From Streptomyces sp. CB02959 (GTDB lineage Bacteria > Actinomycetota > Actinomycetes > Streptomycetales > Streptomycetaceae): a stretch of 64,000 nucleotides of DNA. The stretch lies in assembly GCF_002803155.1 (NCBI RefSeq), contig NZ_NNBP01000007.1, positions 25,535 through 89,534 of the forward strand, given 5' to 3'. Position 1 is the first letter of the stretch; every line of letters begins with the position of its first letter. Below are positions 51,671 through 63,347 of the stretch, in pieces. The notes under the pieces are model-generated. The model did no database searches and was not told the origin of the DNA. It was given only the letters and a program-made list of their open reading frames with translations. The translations under genes were made by a program, and so were the position numbers.

Positions 51671-54208
51671 CTATTGCCGTGCGGTGCCGGCTTCGATCGG
51701 CCGGGTGCGCAGCAGTGCGAGGGTGGGCAGGCCGGTGGCGGCGAGGGTGAGGAGGACGGTTCCGGCGGCCAGTTGCCATGCGGTGGCGGCCGGGATGTAG
51801 GGGGCGGCTCCGGTGAGGCCGCGGGCGATGGGGACGAGGGTGATCCAGGCGATGGCGGCACCGAGGACGAGGCCGGATACGGCGACGAGGAGTGCTTCCC
51901 AGCGCATCATGGCCCGCACTTGCTGGCGGGTGGTGCCGGAGAGGCGGAGCAGGCCGATTTCGCGGCGGCGGTCGAGAACGGTCATCACGAGGGTGTTGGC
52001 GGCGGCGACGGCGGCGAATCCGCCGAGCACGGCGGCCATGACGGTGTTGGCCCAGGAGTTGAGTTCCTGGTTCCGGTCGGCCTGCGCGCCGTATCCGGCC
52101 GCGTCGGTGACGGTCGTCCCTGGAGCGAGTGTGCTCAGTTGCCGGGCCGTGGCGTGCCGGTCGGCGCCGGGGGCGGCGGCGACGAGCACCTGGCTGTCCA
52201 GGTCGGCCGTCACATGCGTGGCGACCGCGGTACGGGGCATCACGACCTGTCCCAGTCCGAGGCCGCGTTCGTAGGTGGCGACCACGGTGGGCCGGACCTT
52301 GGTGCCGTCGCCCAGCCACAGGGAGACCCGGTCGCCGGTCCTCACGTCCAGGTCCTTGGCGATCGTGGTGTCCAGCGCGACCGTGTTCCCGGATCCGAGT
52401 GCGTGCAACGACCCGCTCTTCACGCCGAGGTCGAGCACCTTGGGCAGGGTGCCCGGGTCACCGGAGACGCCCAGGACCGTCGTGGGGACCAGCAGGTTGC
52501 CGGACCGGTAGACGGCCCCGGTGCGCAGTACTCCGGTCGCGGAATCCACGCCCGGCACCCGGGCCGCCTGTTCGGCGGTGGCCGCGGGCAGACCGGGACC
52601 GGTCGAGCCGAGGACGTGGTCGGCGACGACCGCGCGTTTGACGTTCTCGCCGGAGGCGTGGCCGATCGTGCTCTGGATGAAGAGCAGCGTGCCGCAGAAG
52701 GCGATGACCATGATGATCGGGGTGATCGCGGAGGCCAGGCGGCGGGCCTGGGCGCGCGTGTTGTCGGCGGCCAGGGAGCCGGCGGCTCCGGCGGCTTTGG
52801 CCCGCAGGGGCAGACCGAGGACGGTCGCGCACAGGCGCGCCAGCAGGGGACCGAGCAGGGCCACGGCGAGCAGGAAGCACATGATCACGCCGAGCGCGGT
52901 GTTGGCGGCGTCGCTGCCGCCGAGCCGGGCGGCTTGGGCGGCGAGTACACCGCCGCCCGCGAGGGCGACCAGACCCGTGACGATCCGGATCACGCCGGGC
53001 CGGGCGCGTTCCACGGCGGCTTCCCCGAGCGCCTGACTGGGGCGAAGCCCGGCGGGTCGGCGCGCGGCCACCCAGCCGGCCGTCAGCGCGGCCAGCACGC
53101 AGGCGGTCACCGCGGCCAGCATCGGCAGCACGCCGACGTCCAGGGACACCTGCCCGGGTACGGCACCGCGGTCGACGAGTTCACCGAACCACCAGCGGGC
53201 CAGTATCAGGCCCGGCAGCACCCCGAGGGCCGACGCCACGGGCGCCAGGATCACTGCCTCGGTGGCGATGGTGCGGCGGATCTGCCGGGGTGTCGCGCCG
53301 ATCGCACGCAGCATGGCGAACTCACGGGCTCGCTGCCCCGTGGCCAGAGCGATCGTGCCCATGACGACGAAGACGGCGGTCAGCGCCGCGGTGCCACCGA
53401 AGGAGCCACCCAGCCCGATCAGAACTTCCTTGCTCCCAGCGAAACCTGCCACTTCCGCGGCCCCGCGCGCGTCACCGGTGGCAACCCGGGCGCGGCCGTC
53501 CACGGCCTGGCGTACCTGCCCGGCCAGGGCGGAGGCGGTCACGCCCTGACGGGCGGTCACGGCGATGGCGTCCACCGTCCCGGGGTGTCCCGACAGGGTC
53601 TCGGCCACACCGTCCGCGAACCACACACTCGGGCCATCAGCCTTCGTGGAGATCAGCCCGGAGATCACGTAACTTCCGCTGCCCCCCGGGGCGGCCAGCG
53701 AGAGCCGGTCTCCCGGCGCAAGGTGTGCGGCCCGGGCGGCGCTCTCCTCCAGCAGGACCTGCCCGGCCCCAGGTGCGCCTCCCTTCGGCACGGCGTCGGC
53801 AGAGGTGAGGGCGGTTGCCGAAAAGTTCCGTCCTGTCAGCGCGGTCGGCGTGCCCGCCTTCTTCACCACCTGTACGGGGAAGGACAGATCCGGAACGGCC
53901 GCGGCGACTCCGGGGTGGGTGGCGATCTCGGCCGACAGCGCCTTGTCGACGCGGCTGCGCTCCGGCAGGGGGCTTTGCATCGGTATCTTCTCCCCGCCCT
54001 CCTGGTAACTGATCCGGGCGTAGGGATCACCGGAGACCACTACGGGGGAGTCCGCGTAGCGCACCGTCTGCACGCGCGCGGTGATGCCGGTCTGCAGCAG
54101 CGTGCCACAGGCGGTGATGATCACTGCTCCCAGCAGCAGCGCGACGAAGCTGCCCACGAAGGACGCGGGTCTGAAGCGCACGGAGGCCCGTGCGAGACCG
54201 TTCGTCAC
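51671..54208 (-). CDS. ABC transporter permease, FtsX/MacB type, double repeat
   Basis: This 845-residue membrane protein has two FtsX repeats, one N-terminal and one C-terminal. Each has four hydrophobic helices and a large extracellular domain. ATGQRAREFAMLRAIGATPR and LDRRREIGLLRLSGTTRQQV are the cytoplasmic coupling motifs. The N-terminal helix is FVGSFVALLLGAVIITACGT. GTG at 54208 overlaps the ATPase stop in GTGA. With the ATPase it should export peptides, lipids or drugs. No two-component system lies beside it. Confidence 0.92.
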   Translation of the reverse strand: MTNGLARASVRFRPASFVGSFVALLLGAVIITACGTLLQTGITARVQTVRYADSPVVVSGDPYARISYQEGGEKIPMQSPLPERSRVDKALSAEIATHPGVAAAVPDLSFPVQVVKKAGTPTALTGRNFSATALTSADAVPKGGAPGAGQVLLEESAARAAHLAPGDRLSLAAPGGSGSYVISGLISTKADGPSVWFADGVAETLSGHPGTVDAIAVTARQGVTASALAGQVRQAVDGRARVATGDARGAAEVAGFAGSKEVLIGLGGSFGGTAALTAVFVVMGTIALATGQRAREFAMLRAIGATPRQIRRTIATEAVILAPVASALGVLPGLILARWWFGELVDRGAVPGQVSLDVGVLPMLAAVTACVLAALTAGWVAARRPAGLRPSQALGEAAVERARPGVIRIVTGLVALAGGGVLAAQAARLGGSDAANTALGVIMCFLLAVALLGPLLARLCATVLGLPLRAKAAGAAGSLAADNTRAQARRLASAITPIIMVIAFCGTLLFIQSTIGHASGENVKRAVVADHVLGSTGPGLPAATAEQAARVPGVDSATGVLRTGAVYRSGNLLVPTTVLGVSGDPGTLPKVLDLGVKSGSLHALGSGNTVALDTTIAKDLDVRTGDRVSLWLGDGTKVRPTVVATYERGLGLGQVVMPRTAVATHVTADLDSQVLVAAAPGADRHATARQLSTLAPGTTVTDAAGYGAQADRNQELNSWANTVMAAVLGGFAAVAAANTLVMTVLDRRREIGLLRLSGTTRQQVRAMMRWEALLVAVSGLVLGAAIAWITLVPIARGLTGAAPYIPAATAWQLAAGTVLLTLAATGLPTLALLRTRPIEAGTARQ

Positions 54209-55005
54209 GCGGCCACCCCCGCAAACCCGTCGGTCGCAGCGGTCAGGCTCACCATCCGGTCGGCCACCGTCTGCGGGTCGGGACGCCACAGATTCCCCAC
54301 CAGCGCCCCATCGGCCAGGAAGAGCACCTGGTCAGCATGGGACGCGGCCAACGGGTCATGGGTGACCATGACGATCGTGGCACCCATCGCGTCGACCGCG
54401 CCACGCAACAGCCGCAGGATCTCCCGGGCGGACCGGGTGTCCAGGGCGCCGGTCGGCTCATCCGCGAACACCACCTCCGGCTCCGTCATCAACGCACGGG
54501 CGATCGCCACACGCTGCTGCTGCCCGCCCGACAACTGGCCGGGCCGCCTGCTCCCGAGGTCCGCGAGCCCGACTTCGGCCAGGAGCTGCTGCGCCCGCCG
54601 CCGGTCCTGTCGTTCACCCGCAAGCCGCTGGGGCAGCAGCACGTTCTGCAGCACGGTCAGGGAAGGCAGGAGGTTGAAGGACTGAAAGACGAACCCGACA
54701 CGTGTGCGCCGCAGCTTCGTCAGCCGGTCCTCGCTCAGGTGGGTGATCTCTTCCCCGCCGAGCAGCACCTGCCCCGAGGTCGGTCGGTCCAGACCGGCGG
54801 CGCACTGCAAGAACGTGCTCTTCCCCGACCCCGACGGACCCATCACGGCAGTGAAGCTGCCCCGGTCCAGCGCCACGTCCACCCCCTGCAGTGCCTGCAT
54901 GGCCGAAGCGCCCCGCCCATAGGCGCGGGTGACGGCGCGCAGCTCGATCGCGGGGGGCCTGCTCCGATCCCGCTCGGTGTTCATGGAGTCGCGGCGCCAG
55001 GCCAT
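54205..55005 (-). CDS. ABC transporter ATP-binding protein, MacB/LolD type
   Basis: This protein of about 266 residues carries Walker A MGPSGSGKSTFLQCAAGLDR, the Q loop FVFQSFNLLPSLTVLQNVLL, the signature PGQLSGGQQQRVAIARALM, Walker B EVVFADEPTGALD and the H loop VTHDPLAASHAD. It energises the downstream permease, with which it shares a GTGA overlap. ATG at 55005 has AAAGGACC upstream. The usual LolD start is a little later, so residues 1-20 are an extension. Confidence 0.93.
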   Translation of the reverse strand: MAWRRDSMNTERDRSRPPAIELRAVTRAYGRGASAMQALQGVDVALDRGSFTAVMGPSGSGKSTFLQCAAGLDRPTSGQVLLGGEEITHLSEDRLTKLRRTRVGFVFQSFNLLPSLTVLQNVLLPQRLAGERQDRRRAQQLLAEVGLADLGSRRPGQLSGGQQQRVAIARALMTEPEVVFADEPTGALDTRSAREILRLLRGAVDAMGATIVMVTHDPLAASHADQVLFLADGALVGNLWRPDPQTVADRMVSLTAATDGFAGVAA

Positions 55006-55364
55006 GAAGGTCCTTTCTTTGCTGATCAACTGCCTTGTCGACGGTAATCGGGGAGCCATGTACCGACGATGGAGCCAGCCAGGCTCTTCTTGGTGGGGAT
55101 ATCCCCCGGCCCGGTGGGCGCGGGCCCCCACCGCGGCGTTTCGTGTCACACGGTGATCGACTCCTCGGGGGGACGCTTTTGAGCGCGGCCGTCGGCCGGG
55201 TCGGAGGTGGTCGGCCGCCCGGGCCTGGGTGAAAGTGGACAATGACGTCGCACGTCTGGCCGATGGCGAGGGCCGCGTCCTTCTTGCACACCGTGCCGAC
55301 GCAACAGGAGGCGCGGTATTCAGCCCCCGACATCACCGCGGCCATCGCCCTGTAGATGCCACGC

Positions 55365-55606
55365 CGCTACAGCGGAGGCTCTCCGAGATCTGCGCCCGCG
55401 CCGAGGAGATCCTGGGCATCAACATCGAGGAGCTGGACCTCGCCGGGCAGCCATCTCCGGCGAAGGCCGCAGTCGGCCTGCCCGTCGCCCGCGCCGGAAG
55501 GACGGCTGCCGCGCGGGAGGCCGCACGGCATTCCCGTGCAACCCCCGGTGGACGGCCGCCAACGGACATCCAGAACGCCAACTACACCCCTTTCGGTATC
55601 AGTTGA
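55365..55606 (+). pseudogene. unidentified coding remnant
   Basis: The stretch LQRRLSEICARAEEILGINI, EELDLAGQPSPAKAAVGLPV has strong G/C-ending codon bias over about 60 codons. The surrounding frames do not connect to a good start. The rest of the gap 55006-55862 shows no gene. I do not recognise the family. Confidence 0.35.
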
Positions 55607-55862
55607 CTCCCTCCCTGCGCCACTGAACCGACACGGCCCGACGCGTCACAGTGCAACGTCGACCTGAACAGTTCCCGCCAGGCACCTTCAGCCAGCCACC
55701 GCGCTTCCGGAACCCACCACGCCCCGGGCGACGACGAAACCAGGGGTGGCGATGCATGCGGACCTCCGAGCAGCGGAACCGCGCTCCACCGCCAGGCGTG
55801 TGAACACATGAACTACGGAACTGCGCGGGGCCCTGACCCTTGACCGGCAGGACTCCGCAGGC

Positions 55863-56861
55863 ATGAAGCGACAAGGAACCACACTCTTGCTCAACCGAAT
55901 ACGGACCCACGCCCGCGGGTTGCAGCGCGCGTCGGCAGTGACAGCCCTCGCCGCGGCAATGACGTCGACCCTGGTGGCCGCTACCCCGGCGAGCGCAGCA
56001 CCGGTCTCGACGAACGACCAGGCGGGCCCGCAGGTCGTCTGCACCTCCGCCAAGCCCGGCCTCGCCGACCGACTCACCCAAGACATCACGACGGTGGTGA
56101 CTTCCCCAGGGGTGACGGGAAGCACCTCGATCGCCCTGTACGACCGGACCACCAAGACCAGTTGCACCTACGACGCCGACCGGCAGCACGACTCGGCCAG
56201 CGCCGTCAAAGTCATCGTGCTGGGCACACTGCTGCGCCAGACCCAGGACGAGCACCGTGCACTGACGGATGCCGAGCGCACCCTCGCAACAAAAATGATC
56301 ACCGAGTCCGACAACGACTCCACCACCACGTTGTGGAAGCAGCTCGGACTCGACCGGATCAGGGAGTTCCTGCGCCTGGCAGACATGCAGCGCACCGTCC
56401 CCGACCCGGACGGCCACTGGGGCCTGACCCAGATCAACGCCACCGACCAGCTCACCCTGATGAAGCTCTTCACGGCCTCGAACTCCGTCCTGGTCGACGA
56501 CTCCCGGACCTACGCACTGGACCTGATGAACCAGGTCATCCCCAGTCAGCGCTGGGGGGTGCCGGCCGGCGCGCCGAGCGGGGCGACGGTCCACGTGAAG
56601 AACGGCTGGCTGCAGCGCACCGGTGGTGGCTGGCGGGTGCACAGCGTGGGCGCCTTCACGGGGCAGGGCCACGACTACGGGATCGCGGTCCTGACCTCGG
56701 ACCACGCGAGCATGCAAGCCGGCGTGGACGTGATCGAGAACGTCGCCCGCAAGGTCCACGCGGACCTCAACGGGACCCAGGTGATCACCAGCCAGAAGCT
56801 GCGCAGCCAGGCACTGCCCACCACCTCGGACGGCTCGCTCGTCCCGGAGAACGCCCGGTAG
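55863..56861 (+). CDS. secreted serine beta-lactamase-like protein
   Basis: This 332-residue protein has a signal peptide (SAVTALAAAMTSTLVAATPA, then SAAPV). The penicillin-binding-fold motifs are SAVK in DSASAVKVIVLG (Ser-x-x-Lys), SDN in MITESDNDSTTT and KNG in VHVKNGWLQRTGGG, in place of KTG. The class A Glu166 region is not clear. It could be a beta-lactamase, a D,D-peptidase or an esterase-like relative, and streptomycetes have many such proteins. The N-terminal region to residue 50 is not conserved. Confidence 0.87.
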   Translation: MKRQGTTLLLNRIRTHARGLQRASAVTALAAAMTSTLVAATPASAAPVSTNDQAGPQVVCTSAKPGLADRLTQDITTVVTSPGVTGSTSIALYDRTTKTSCTYDADRQHDSASAVKVIVLGTLLRQTQDEHRALTDAERTLATKMITESDNDSTTTLWKQLGLDRIREFLRLADMQRTVPDPDGHWGLTQINATDQLTLMKLFTASNSVLVDDSRTYALDLMNQVIPSQRWGVPAGAPSGATVHVKNGWLQRTGGGWRVHSVGAFTGQGHDYGIAVLTSDHASMQAGVDVIENVARKVHADLNGTQVITSQKLRSQALPTTSDGSLVPENAR

Positions 56862-57214
56862 CCCACCTGCCGCGCCTCGCGTGAGACCGAGCGGTGCGAC
56901 GGCCCCGCCAGCCCCAACGGCCGGCGAAACCGCACGCCCCGGTCCCACACCTCCTGGTTGGCGCCCTTGCCGGCGCCAACCAGGAACCGCAGTGCCACGC
57001 CGCCTCGCGCGCCAAGTCCTCGGCGGAATCCCGCCCAAGGGCCTCCACGGGCAATCACCTCTCGGGCGCCGCGGTCGCGGAGGCCTCAGCCCGGGTGTCC
57101 GGTGCGGCCGGAGGCTGTATTGCCGGGCGCGAATGACCAGCGGAACGAAGAGTATGTATTCACAGCAGGTGTCGAGGTTGCGCAGACCTACCTCGCGTCG
57201 TCGGCAGACAGCGG
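56862..57214. other. intergenic with 13-base perfect inverted repeat
   Basis: CCTGGTTGGCGCC/GGCGCCAACCAGG (56953-56965 and 56972-56984, six-base loop) is a candidate terminator. No gene is recognised in this stretch. Confidence 0.55.
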
Positions 57215-57450
57215 CTAGTCCGGCTGCCCTTCCATAGGGGGCCGGTAGCAACGGACCCGCTCGGTGTCGGTGAGGTTCTGTTCGAACAGAGGGATGGCTC
57301 GGCCCAGGTCTCCCGCCGACCGGTAGGCATGGGCGAGGTTGTTGCGGGAGGCCAGTGTGGAGGGGTGGTCCTCGCCCAGCACCCGCACCCGGTCAGCGAG
57401 CGCGCGTTGGAGGTGGCTGATGGCGCGGGCGGGCTGGCCCTGTCGCGAAC
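57215..57450 (-). pseudogene. tetratricopeptide-repeat protein relic
   Basis: ISHLQRALADRVRVLGEDHP, STLASRNNLAHAYRSAGDLG and RAIPLFEQNLTDTERVR are one and a half repeats of the large actinobacterial TPR (FxSxx/NB-ARC-type) proteins. The upstream part is missing. The frame runs on into unrelated sequence. Confidence 0.6.
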
Positions 57451-57596
57451 GCCTGGCGGAACTGAAGGGCCTCTGGCCCAACCTACCCAGGGCTGAGCAA
57501 GAGCGCCCCCGGCTTCCGTCGGCGGCGCTGAGCCCGCACCAGGTGGTTGGCGGCGCCTTCGCCGGGCCGGCCACCCTCAGCCTTGCATCTACGAAG

Positions 57597-57632
57597 GCCC
57601 CGGTGCCCACGCGCAGGGCGTGGCACCGGGGC
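57597..57632. terminator. hairpin, probable terminator
   Basis: GCCCCGGTGCC and GGCACCGGGGC pair across a 14-base loop. The arms equal those of the terminator at 41178. It ends the decayed minus-strand gene at 57640. Confidence 0.5.
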
Positions 57633-57639
57633 CTCAGGG

Positions 57640-57877
57640 TGTGCGCGGACGGGATCAGCACGCGCCGGGTGACGCGGGCGAGACCGGCCGCGGCGACCGG
57701 GGCCGCCCAGACCAGCAGGGCCAGCGCGGCCCGCACTTCGTACGGGGCGGAGCGCCACGCCAGTGCTGGAAGCGCGGCGAGCGGCAGCAGCGGAGCGCTC
57801 GCCATCGCGCCGAGGGAGGTGAACAGCGTGCCCGAATAGGTGGAGTCGCGCAGGAACGGCGAAAGACCCCTGGTCAT
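57640..57877 (-). pseudogene. membrane-protein fragment
   Basis: From an ATG at 57877, TYSGTLFTSLGAMASAPLLP, LAALPALAWRSAPYEVRAAL and ALLVWAAPVAAAGLARVTRR form two or three hydrophobic helices with native codon bias. It then runs into the terminator-like hairpin out of frame. I do not recognise the family. Confidence 0.4.
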
Positions 57878-58025
57878 AGTCGGCAACGGCAAGTATCGCT
57901 TCCCGGCGCGCGGGAGACCTCCCTGGATCGGGGGAGGAACTTCTCCCGCCTTCTCGCGATGTGCGCCCGTGCCCCCGCAACTCATGATCCTTTCCTGCCC
58001 AGTTGTGGACACGGGAGGATGGCGG

Positions 58026-58403
58026 ATGCACACGCAAGGAACGGTAAGCCTCAGTACACGGCCTGCGGTCGGCAAGGACGGGACGGCCACCGCGGCCATG
58101 GTGCTGGGCGTCACCGGCCTGTGCACCTCGGTCGTCCTCGTCGGCGGAGCACTCGGCCTCATTGGCGTGGCCCTGGGCGCCGTCGGCCTGAAGACGGCCG
58201 GGCGGACCGGCACCGGTCGTGGCAAGGCCGTCACCGGCGTGGTGACGTCGCTCCTCGCCATCGTGGTCGCCGTCCTGGCCGCCTTCTTCCTGGCCTGGTA
58301 CGCGAACCGGACCCAGGCGTGCTACCAGCCCGACACCCTGCGGCAGTACGCGCAGTACGCGCAGTACGCGCAGTGCGTCAGCCGGCACCTCACCAAGAGC
58401 TGA
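58026..58403 (+). CDS. DUF4190-like membrane protein with QYA repeat
   Basis: This 125-residue protein has two membrane helices (AAMVLGVTGLCTSVVLVGGA, then LGLIGVALGAVGL; VVTSLLAIVVAVLAAFFLAW). The loop GRTGTGRGKAVTGVV is typical of DUF4190. The C-terminal outside segment has QYAQYAQYAQC, made by a nine-base tandem repeat (CAGTACGCG). The function is unknown. ATG at 58026 has GGGAGGATGGCGG upstream. Confidence 0.82.
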   Translation: MHTQGTVSLSTRPAVGKDGTATAAMVLGVTGLCTSVVLVGGALGLIGVALGAVGLKTAGRTGTGRGKAVTGVVTSLLAIVVAVLAAFFLAWYANRTQACYQPDTLRQYAQYAQYAQCVSRHLTKS

Positions 58404-58453
58404 CCGGTTCGACCACGCGATCACCCCATCACCCGACAAGGACCCGCTTCATC

Positions 58454-60464
<2,011 letters not shown>

Positions 60465-60522
60465 GCCAAAGACCGTTGCCTGAGCGGCGTGGCACGCGGA
60501 ATGCGTCGTACGTCGTAAGAGG

Positions 60523-60975
60523 TCACTGGGGGGAGACCTTGTGGACGGTGGTGTCGTCGGGGTCCAGTCGTCGCCCGTCCGCAGACCGTACTTCCAGTGC
60601 GCGGAGGGGATGTCCCTGTCGGCGGTCGACCAGCTGTGAGTGCGGTTCGCCGGGGGCGAAGAAGTTCTGCTCGCCCCACTGCCGCAGCGCCACGATGACG
60701 GGGAAGAGTGCCTTGCCCTTCGGGGTCAGGACGTACTCGCGGTAGGCGCTGCCGTCCGAGGCGGGGACGGATTCGAGGACGCCGCCGGCGACGAGGGTGC
60801 GCAGGCGCGCGGTGAGGATGTTCTTCGCCACGCCGAGGCTGCGTTGGAACTCCCCGAAGCGTCGGCTCCCGTCGAAGGCGTCCCGCACGATCAGCAGGGA
60901 CCACCAGTCGCCGATCGCGTCCACCGACCGTGCGACGGGGCAGTCGCTGTCGTCGAAGCGCGTCCTGGTCACCAT
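60523..60975 (-). CDS. HxlR-family transcriptional regulator
   Basis: This 150-residue winged-helix protein has CPVARSVDAIGDWWSLLIVR near residue 12, then FGEFQRSLGVAKNILTARLR and EYVLTPKGKALFPVIVALRQ. Cys12 is conserved as the redox- or aldehyde-sensing residue in part of the family. It is divergent from the MFS gene with two similar operator boxes between, so it probably represses this transporter. ATG at 60975 has GAGGGACG upstream. Confidence 0.92.
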   Translation of the reverse strand: MVTRTRFDDSDCPVARSVDAIGDWWSLLIVRDAFDGSRRFGEFQRSLGVAKNILTARLRTLVAGGVLESVPASDGSAYREYVLTPKGKALFPVIVALRQWGEQNFFAPGEPHSQLVDRRQGHPLRALEVRSADGRRLDPDDTTVHKVSPQ

Positions 60976-61000
60976 GGCGTCCCTCGCTCACTCTCGCATT

Positions 61001-61056
61001 GGTTGCAACATGCTACCAAAGGGCGTTACCGTCGCCACTGGTAGCAAGATGAAACC
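61001..61056. promoter_or_regulatory. two HxlR operator boxes
   Basis: GGTTGCAACATGCTACC (61001-61017) and GGTAGCAAGATGAAACC (61040-61056) are related when one is reverse-complemented. Their centres are 39 bases apart. Both lie between the divergent HxlR and MFS genes. Confidence 0.6.
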
Positions 61057-61076
61057 AGATCTGGGGGGTAGCGCTG

Positions 61077-62342
61077 ATGCCTGGCAATGGTGAGACTGCG
61101 ACGCGACGGACCGAGGCCCGAAGCGGGGAAGGTTCCGCGTTCGTCCTGTCCCGTGGCGTCGTCATACTGTTCGCCGTCGCCTGCGGGGCCGCGGTGGCCA
61201 ACGTCTACTTCTCCCAGCCGCTCCTGGTGACCATCGGTCACGACCTCGCCATGAGCCCGGTACTGGTCGGCGGCGTCGTCACCCTCACGCATGTCGGATA
61301 CGGACTGGGACTCTTCTTCCTCGTGCCGCTGGGCGACGTGGCCGACCGCAGACGGCTCATCGTGGCCCAGTTGCTGCTCCTGGTGGTGGCGCTGGCCGTG
61401 GTGGCCGCCGCCCACACGGCGGCGATCCTGCTCGTGGGCATGGCCGCGATGGGGCTTCTCGCGGTCGTCACGCAGACGTTGGTGGCCTTCGCGGCATCAC
61501 TGGCCGCTCCCGCCGGGCGCGGACGGGTCGTCGGTCTGGTCACCAGCGGCGTGGTGATCGGAATCCTGCTGGCCCGCACCGCATCCGGCCTCCTGGCCGA
61601 CCTCGCGGGCTGGCGCTCCGTCTACCTCGCCTCGGCGTCGCTCACCGCTCTGCTCGCCCTGGTCCTGTACCGAGTGCTGCCGCGCCGCAGCGACGCTCCG
61701 CCGACAACTCTGCGCTACGGACAGCTCCTGCGCTCCACGATCACCCTGTTCGCACGGGAACGACTGCTGCGGCTCCGGGCCCTGTTCGGTCTGCTGATCT
61801 TCGCCGCGTTCAGCACCCTGTGGAGCAGTGTCGCGCTGCCGCTCAGCGAGGCCCCGTACTTCCTGTCGCACAGTGCGATCGGGGCGCTGGGGCTGATCGG
61901 TGTCGCCGGTGCCCTGGCCGCGACCATGGCGGGCCGCCTGAACGACCGCGGACTCTCCCGGCGGACCACCGGCATCGCCCTGGCGCTGCTCGCCGCCTCG
62001 TGGCTGCCCCTGGCCTTCACCCGCAGCTCGCTCTGGGCCCTGGTCGCCGGGGTGATCCTTCTCGACCTCGCCGTGCAGGCGGTCCACGTCACCAACCAGA
62101 CCCTGATCTACGCGCTGCACCCGGACGCGGGCAGCCGGCTGATCGGCGGATACATGGTCTTCTACTCGATCGGCAGCGCCACCGGCGCCATCGCCGCGAC
62201 CTCCCTCTACACGGCGGCCGGCTGGGGAGCCGTATGCGCACTGGGCGCCGCGTTCAGCTGCCTCGGGCTCGTACTGTGGGCGTTCACTCGACACGGCGCC
62301 CCGGACCCCGCCGCCGAGGTGACCTCGCGCGGCGAAGCCTGA
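61077..62342 (+). CDS. MFS efflux transporter
   Basis: This 421-residue protein has 12 membrane helices. VANVYFSQPLLVTIGHDLAM and GLGLFFLVPLGDVADRRRLI (motif A) are typical of the drug:H+ antiporter family. GVVIGILLARTASGLLADLA is motif C, the antiporter motif. It probably exports a toxic compound that the adjacent HxlR protein senses. ATG at 61077 was chosen by the operator position. Confidence 0.92.
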   Translation: MPGNGETATRRTEARSGEGSAFVLSRGVVILFAVACGAAVANVYFSQPLLVTIGHDLAMSPVLVGGVVTLTHVGYGLGLFFLVPLGDVADRRRLIVAQLLLLVVALAVVAAAHTAAILLVGMAAMGLLAVVTQTLVAFAASLAAPAGRGRVVGLVTSGVVIGILLARTASGLLADLAGWRSVYLASASLTALLALVLYRVLPRRSDAPPTTLRYGQLLRSTITLFARERLLRLRALFGLLIFAAFSTLWSSVALPLSEAPYFLSHSAIGALGLIGVAGALAATMAGRLNDRGLSRRTTGIALALLAASWLPLAFTRSSLWALVAGVILLDLAVQAVHVTNQTLIYALHPDAGSRLIGGYMVFYSIGSATGAIAATSLYTAAGWGAVCALGAAFSCLGLVLWAFTRHGAPDPAAEVTSRGEA

Positions 62343-62499
62343 GGGAGTGGGCGCCCGTCGGCACCTGCCCGCACCCGTCGGCGTCCGCCGGCGGAGCGGA
62401 GCAATGCTCGGATCCTGTGGATCGGCTACGACGGCGCTACCGGCAGCGGATCCTCCTTGATCTACGAGGTCGTCCGCGAGTGCGCGAGGGCGCGAATCG

Positions 62500-62590
62500 G
62501 GCACGTCCTGGGCCGACCTGCCGCGCGACTACGCCCGCCGGGGCATCCGCGCCCCTGTCCTAGCGGTCGGCGACGGAGCCCTGGGTGAAC
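62500..62590 (+). mobile_element. IS256-family transposase relic
   Basis: SWADLPRDYARRGIRAPVLA, then VGDGALG matches the Mutator/IS256 transposase core region (RG.RAPVLAVGDGALGFW). Only about 28 codons remain. The rest of 62343-62669 holds no other gene. Confidence 0.6.
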
Positions 62591-62669
62591 GGCCCGAGCT
62601 CACAGCCGCCCGATGGCGTCCCTGGCAGGACCGTGCACTCGGGGCAGGGCCGCCCGGGGGGCGACGGTG

Positions 62670-63347
62670 TCAGCCGGTGCCCGCTGCGGGGGCGAACGGT
62701 CCGTCCAGGGCTGCCCATTGCAGCAGCAGGATGGTCTTGCCGTCGGCGATGCGTCCGTCGCGGGTCATGGCGAGGGCCTCGGCGAAGGGCAGCTCAAGGA
62801 CCTCGATGTCCTCGCCGTCCTCCTCCAGCCCGCCGCCGGTTCCGGTCCGGTCGGCCGGGGTGTAGGGGGCGGCGAAGAAGTGCAGGCGTTCGGTGACCGA
62901 GCCGGGGCTCATATAGGCGTCGAGGACGCGGGTGAGCGGACCGAGGGTGACGCCGAGTTCTTCGGCGCTCTCGCGCCGGATGGCGGTGGGCGGGTCGTCC
63001 GCGTCGAGCAGCCCCGCGGCCGCTTCGATGAGCATGCCGTCGGGATGGTCGTTGACATAGGCCGGGTAGCGGAACTGGCGGCTGAGCAGGACGCAGCCGC
63101 GTGCGGTGTCGTAGGGCAGGACGACGGCACCGTTGCCGCGGTCGTAGGTCTCGCGCGTCTGGGTTTCCCAGCGTCCGTCGCGGCGGCGGTAGTCGAAGGT
63201 GGTGCGCCGCAGGACGTGCCAGCCCTGGGAGGTGAGTTCGACGTCGCGGACACGGATGTCGGGGTTGCGGTCCAGGTCGCGTCCGGCCTGGTTGAGGCCG
63301 GTGCGGCCGCGGTGGTCGGGAGTGTCGATGCCGGGGCGGGGTTTCAC
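62670..63347 (-). CDS. NUDIX hydrolase, NudK/ADP-ribose pyrophosphatase-like
   Basis: This 225-residue protein has the Nudix box GLLDADDPPTAIRRESAEEL, then GVT (G-x-E replaced by D, REx2EExG intact). Before it, AVVLPYDTARGCVLLSRQFR and YPAYVNDHPDGMLIEAAAG match NudK and NDP-sugar pyrophosphatases. It probably hydrolyses a nucleoside diphosphate sugar or ADP-ribose in the cytoplasm. GTG at 63347 overlaps the upstream DUF4406 stop in GTGA, so translation is coupled. Confidence 0.88.
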   Translation of the reverse strand: MKPRPGIDTPDHRGRTGLNQAGRDLDRNPDIRVRDVELTSQGWHVLRRTTFDYRRRDGRWETQTRETYDRGNGAVVLPYDTARGCVLLSRQFRYPAYVNDHPDGMLIEAAAGLLDADDPPTAIRRESAEELGVTLGPLTRVLDAYMSPGSVTERLHFFAAPYTPADRTGTGGGLEEDGEDIEVLELPFAEALAMTRDGRIADGKTILLLQWAALDGPFAPAAGTG

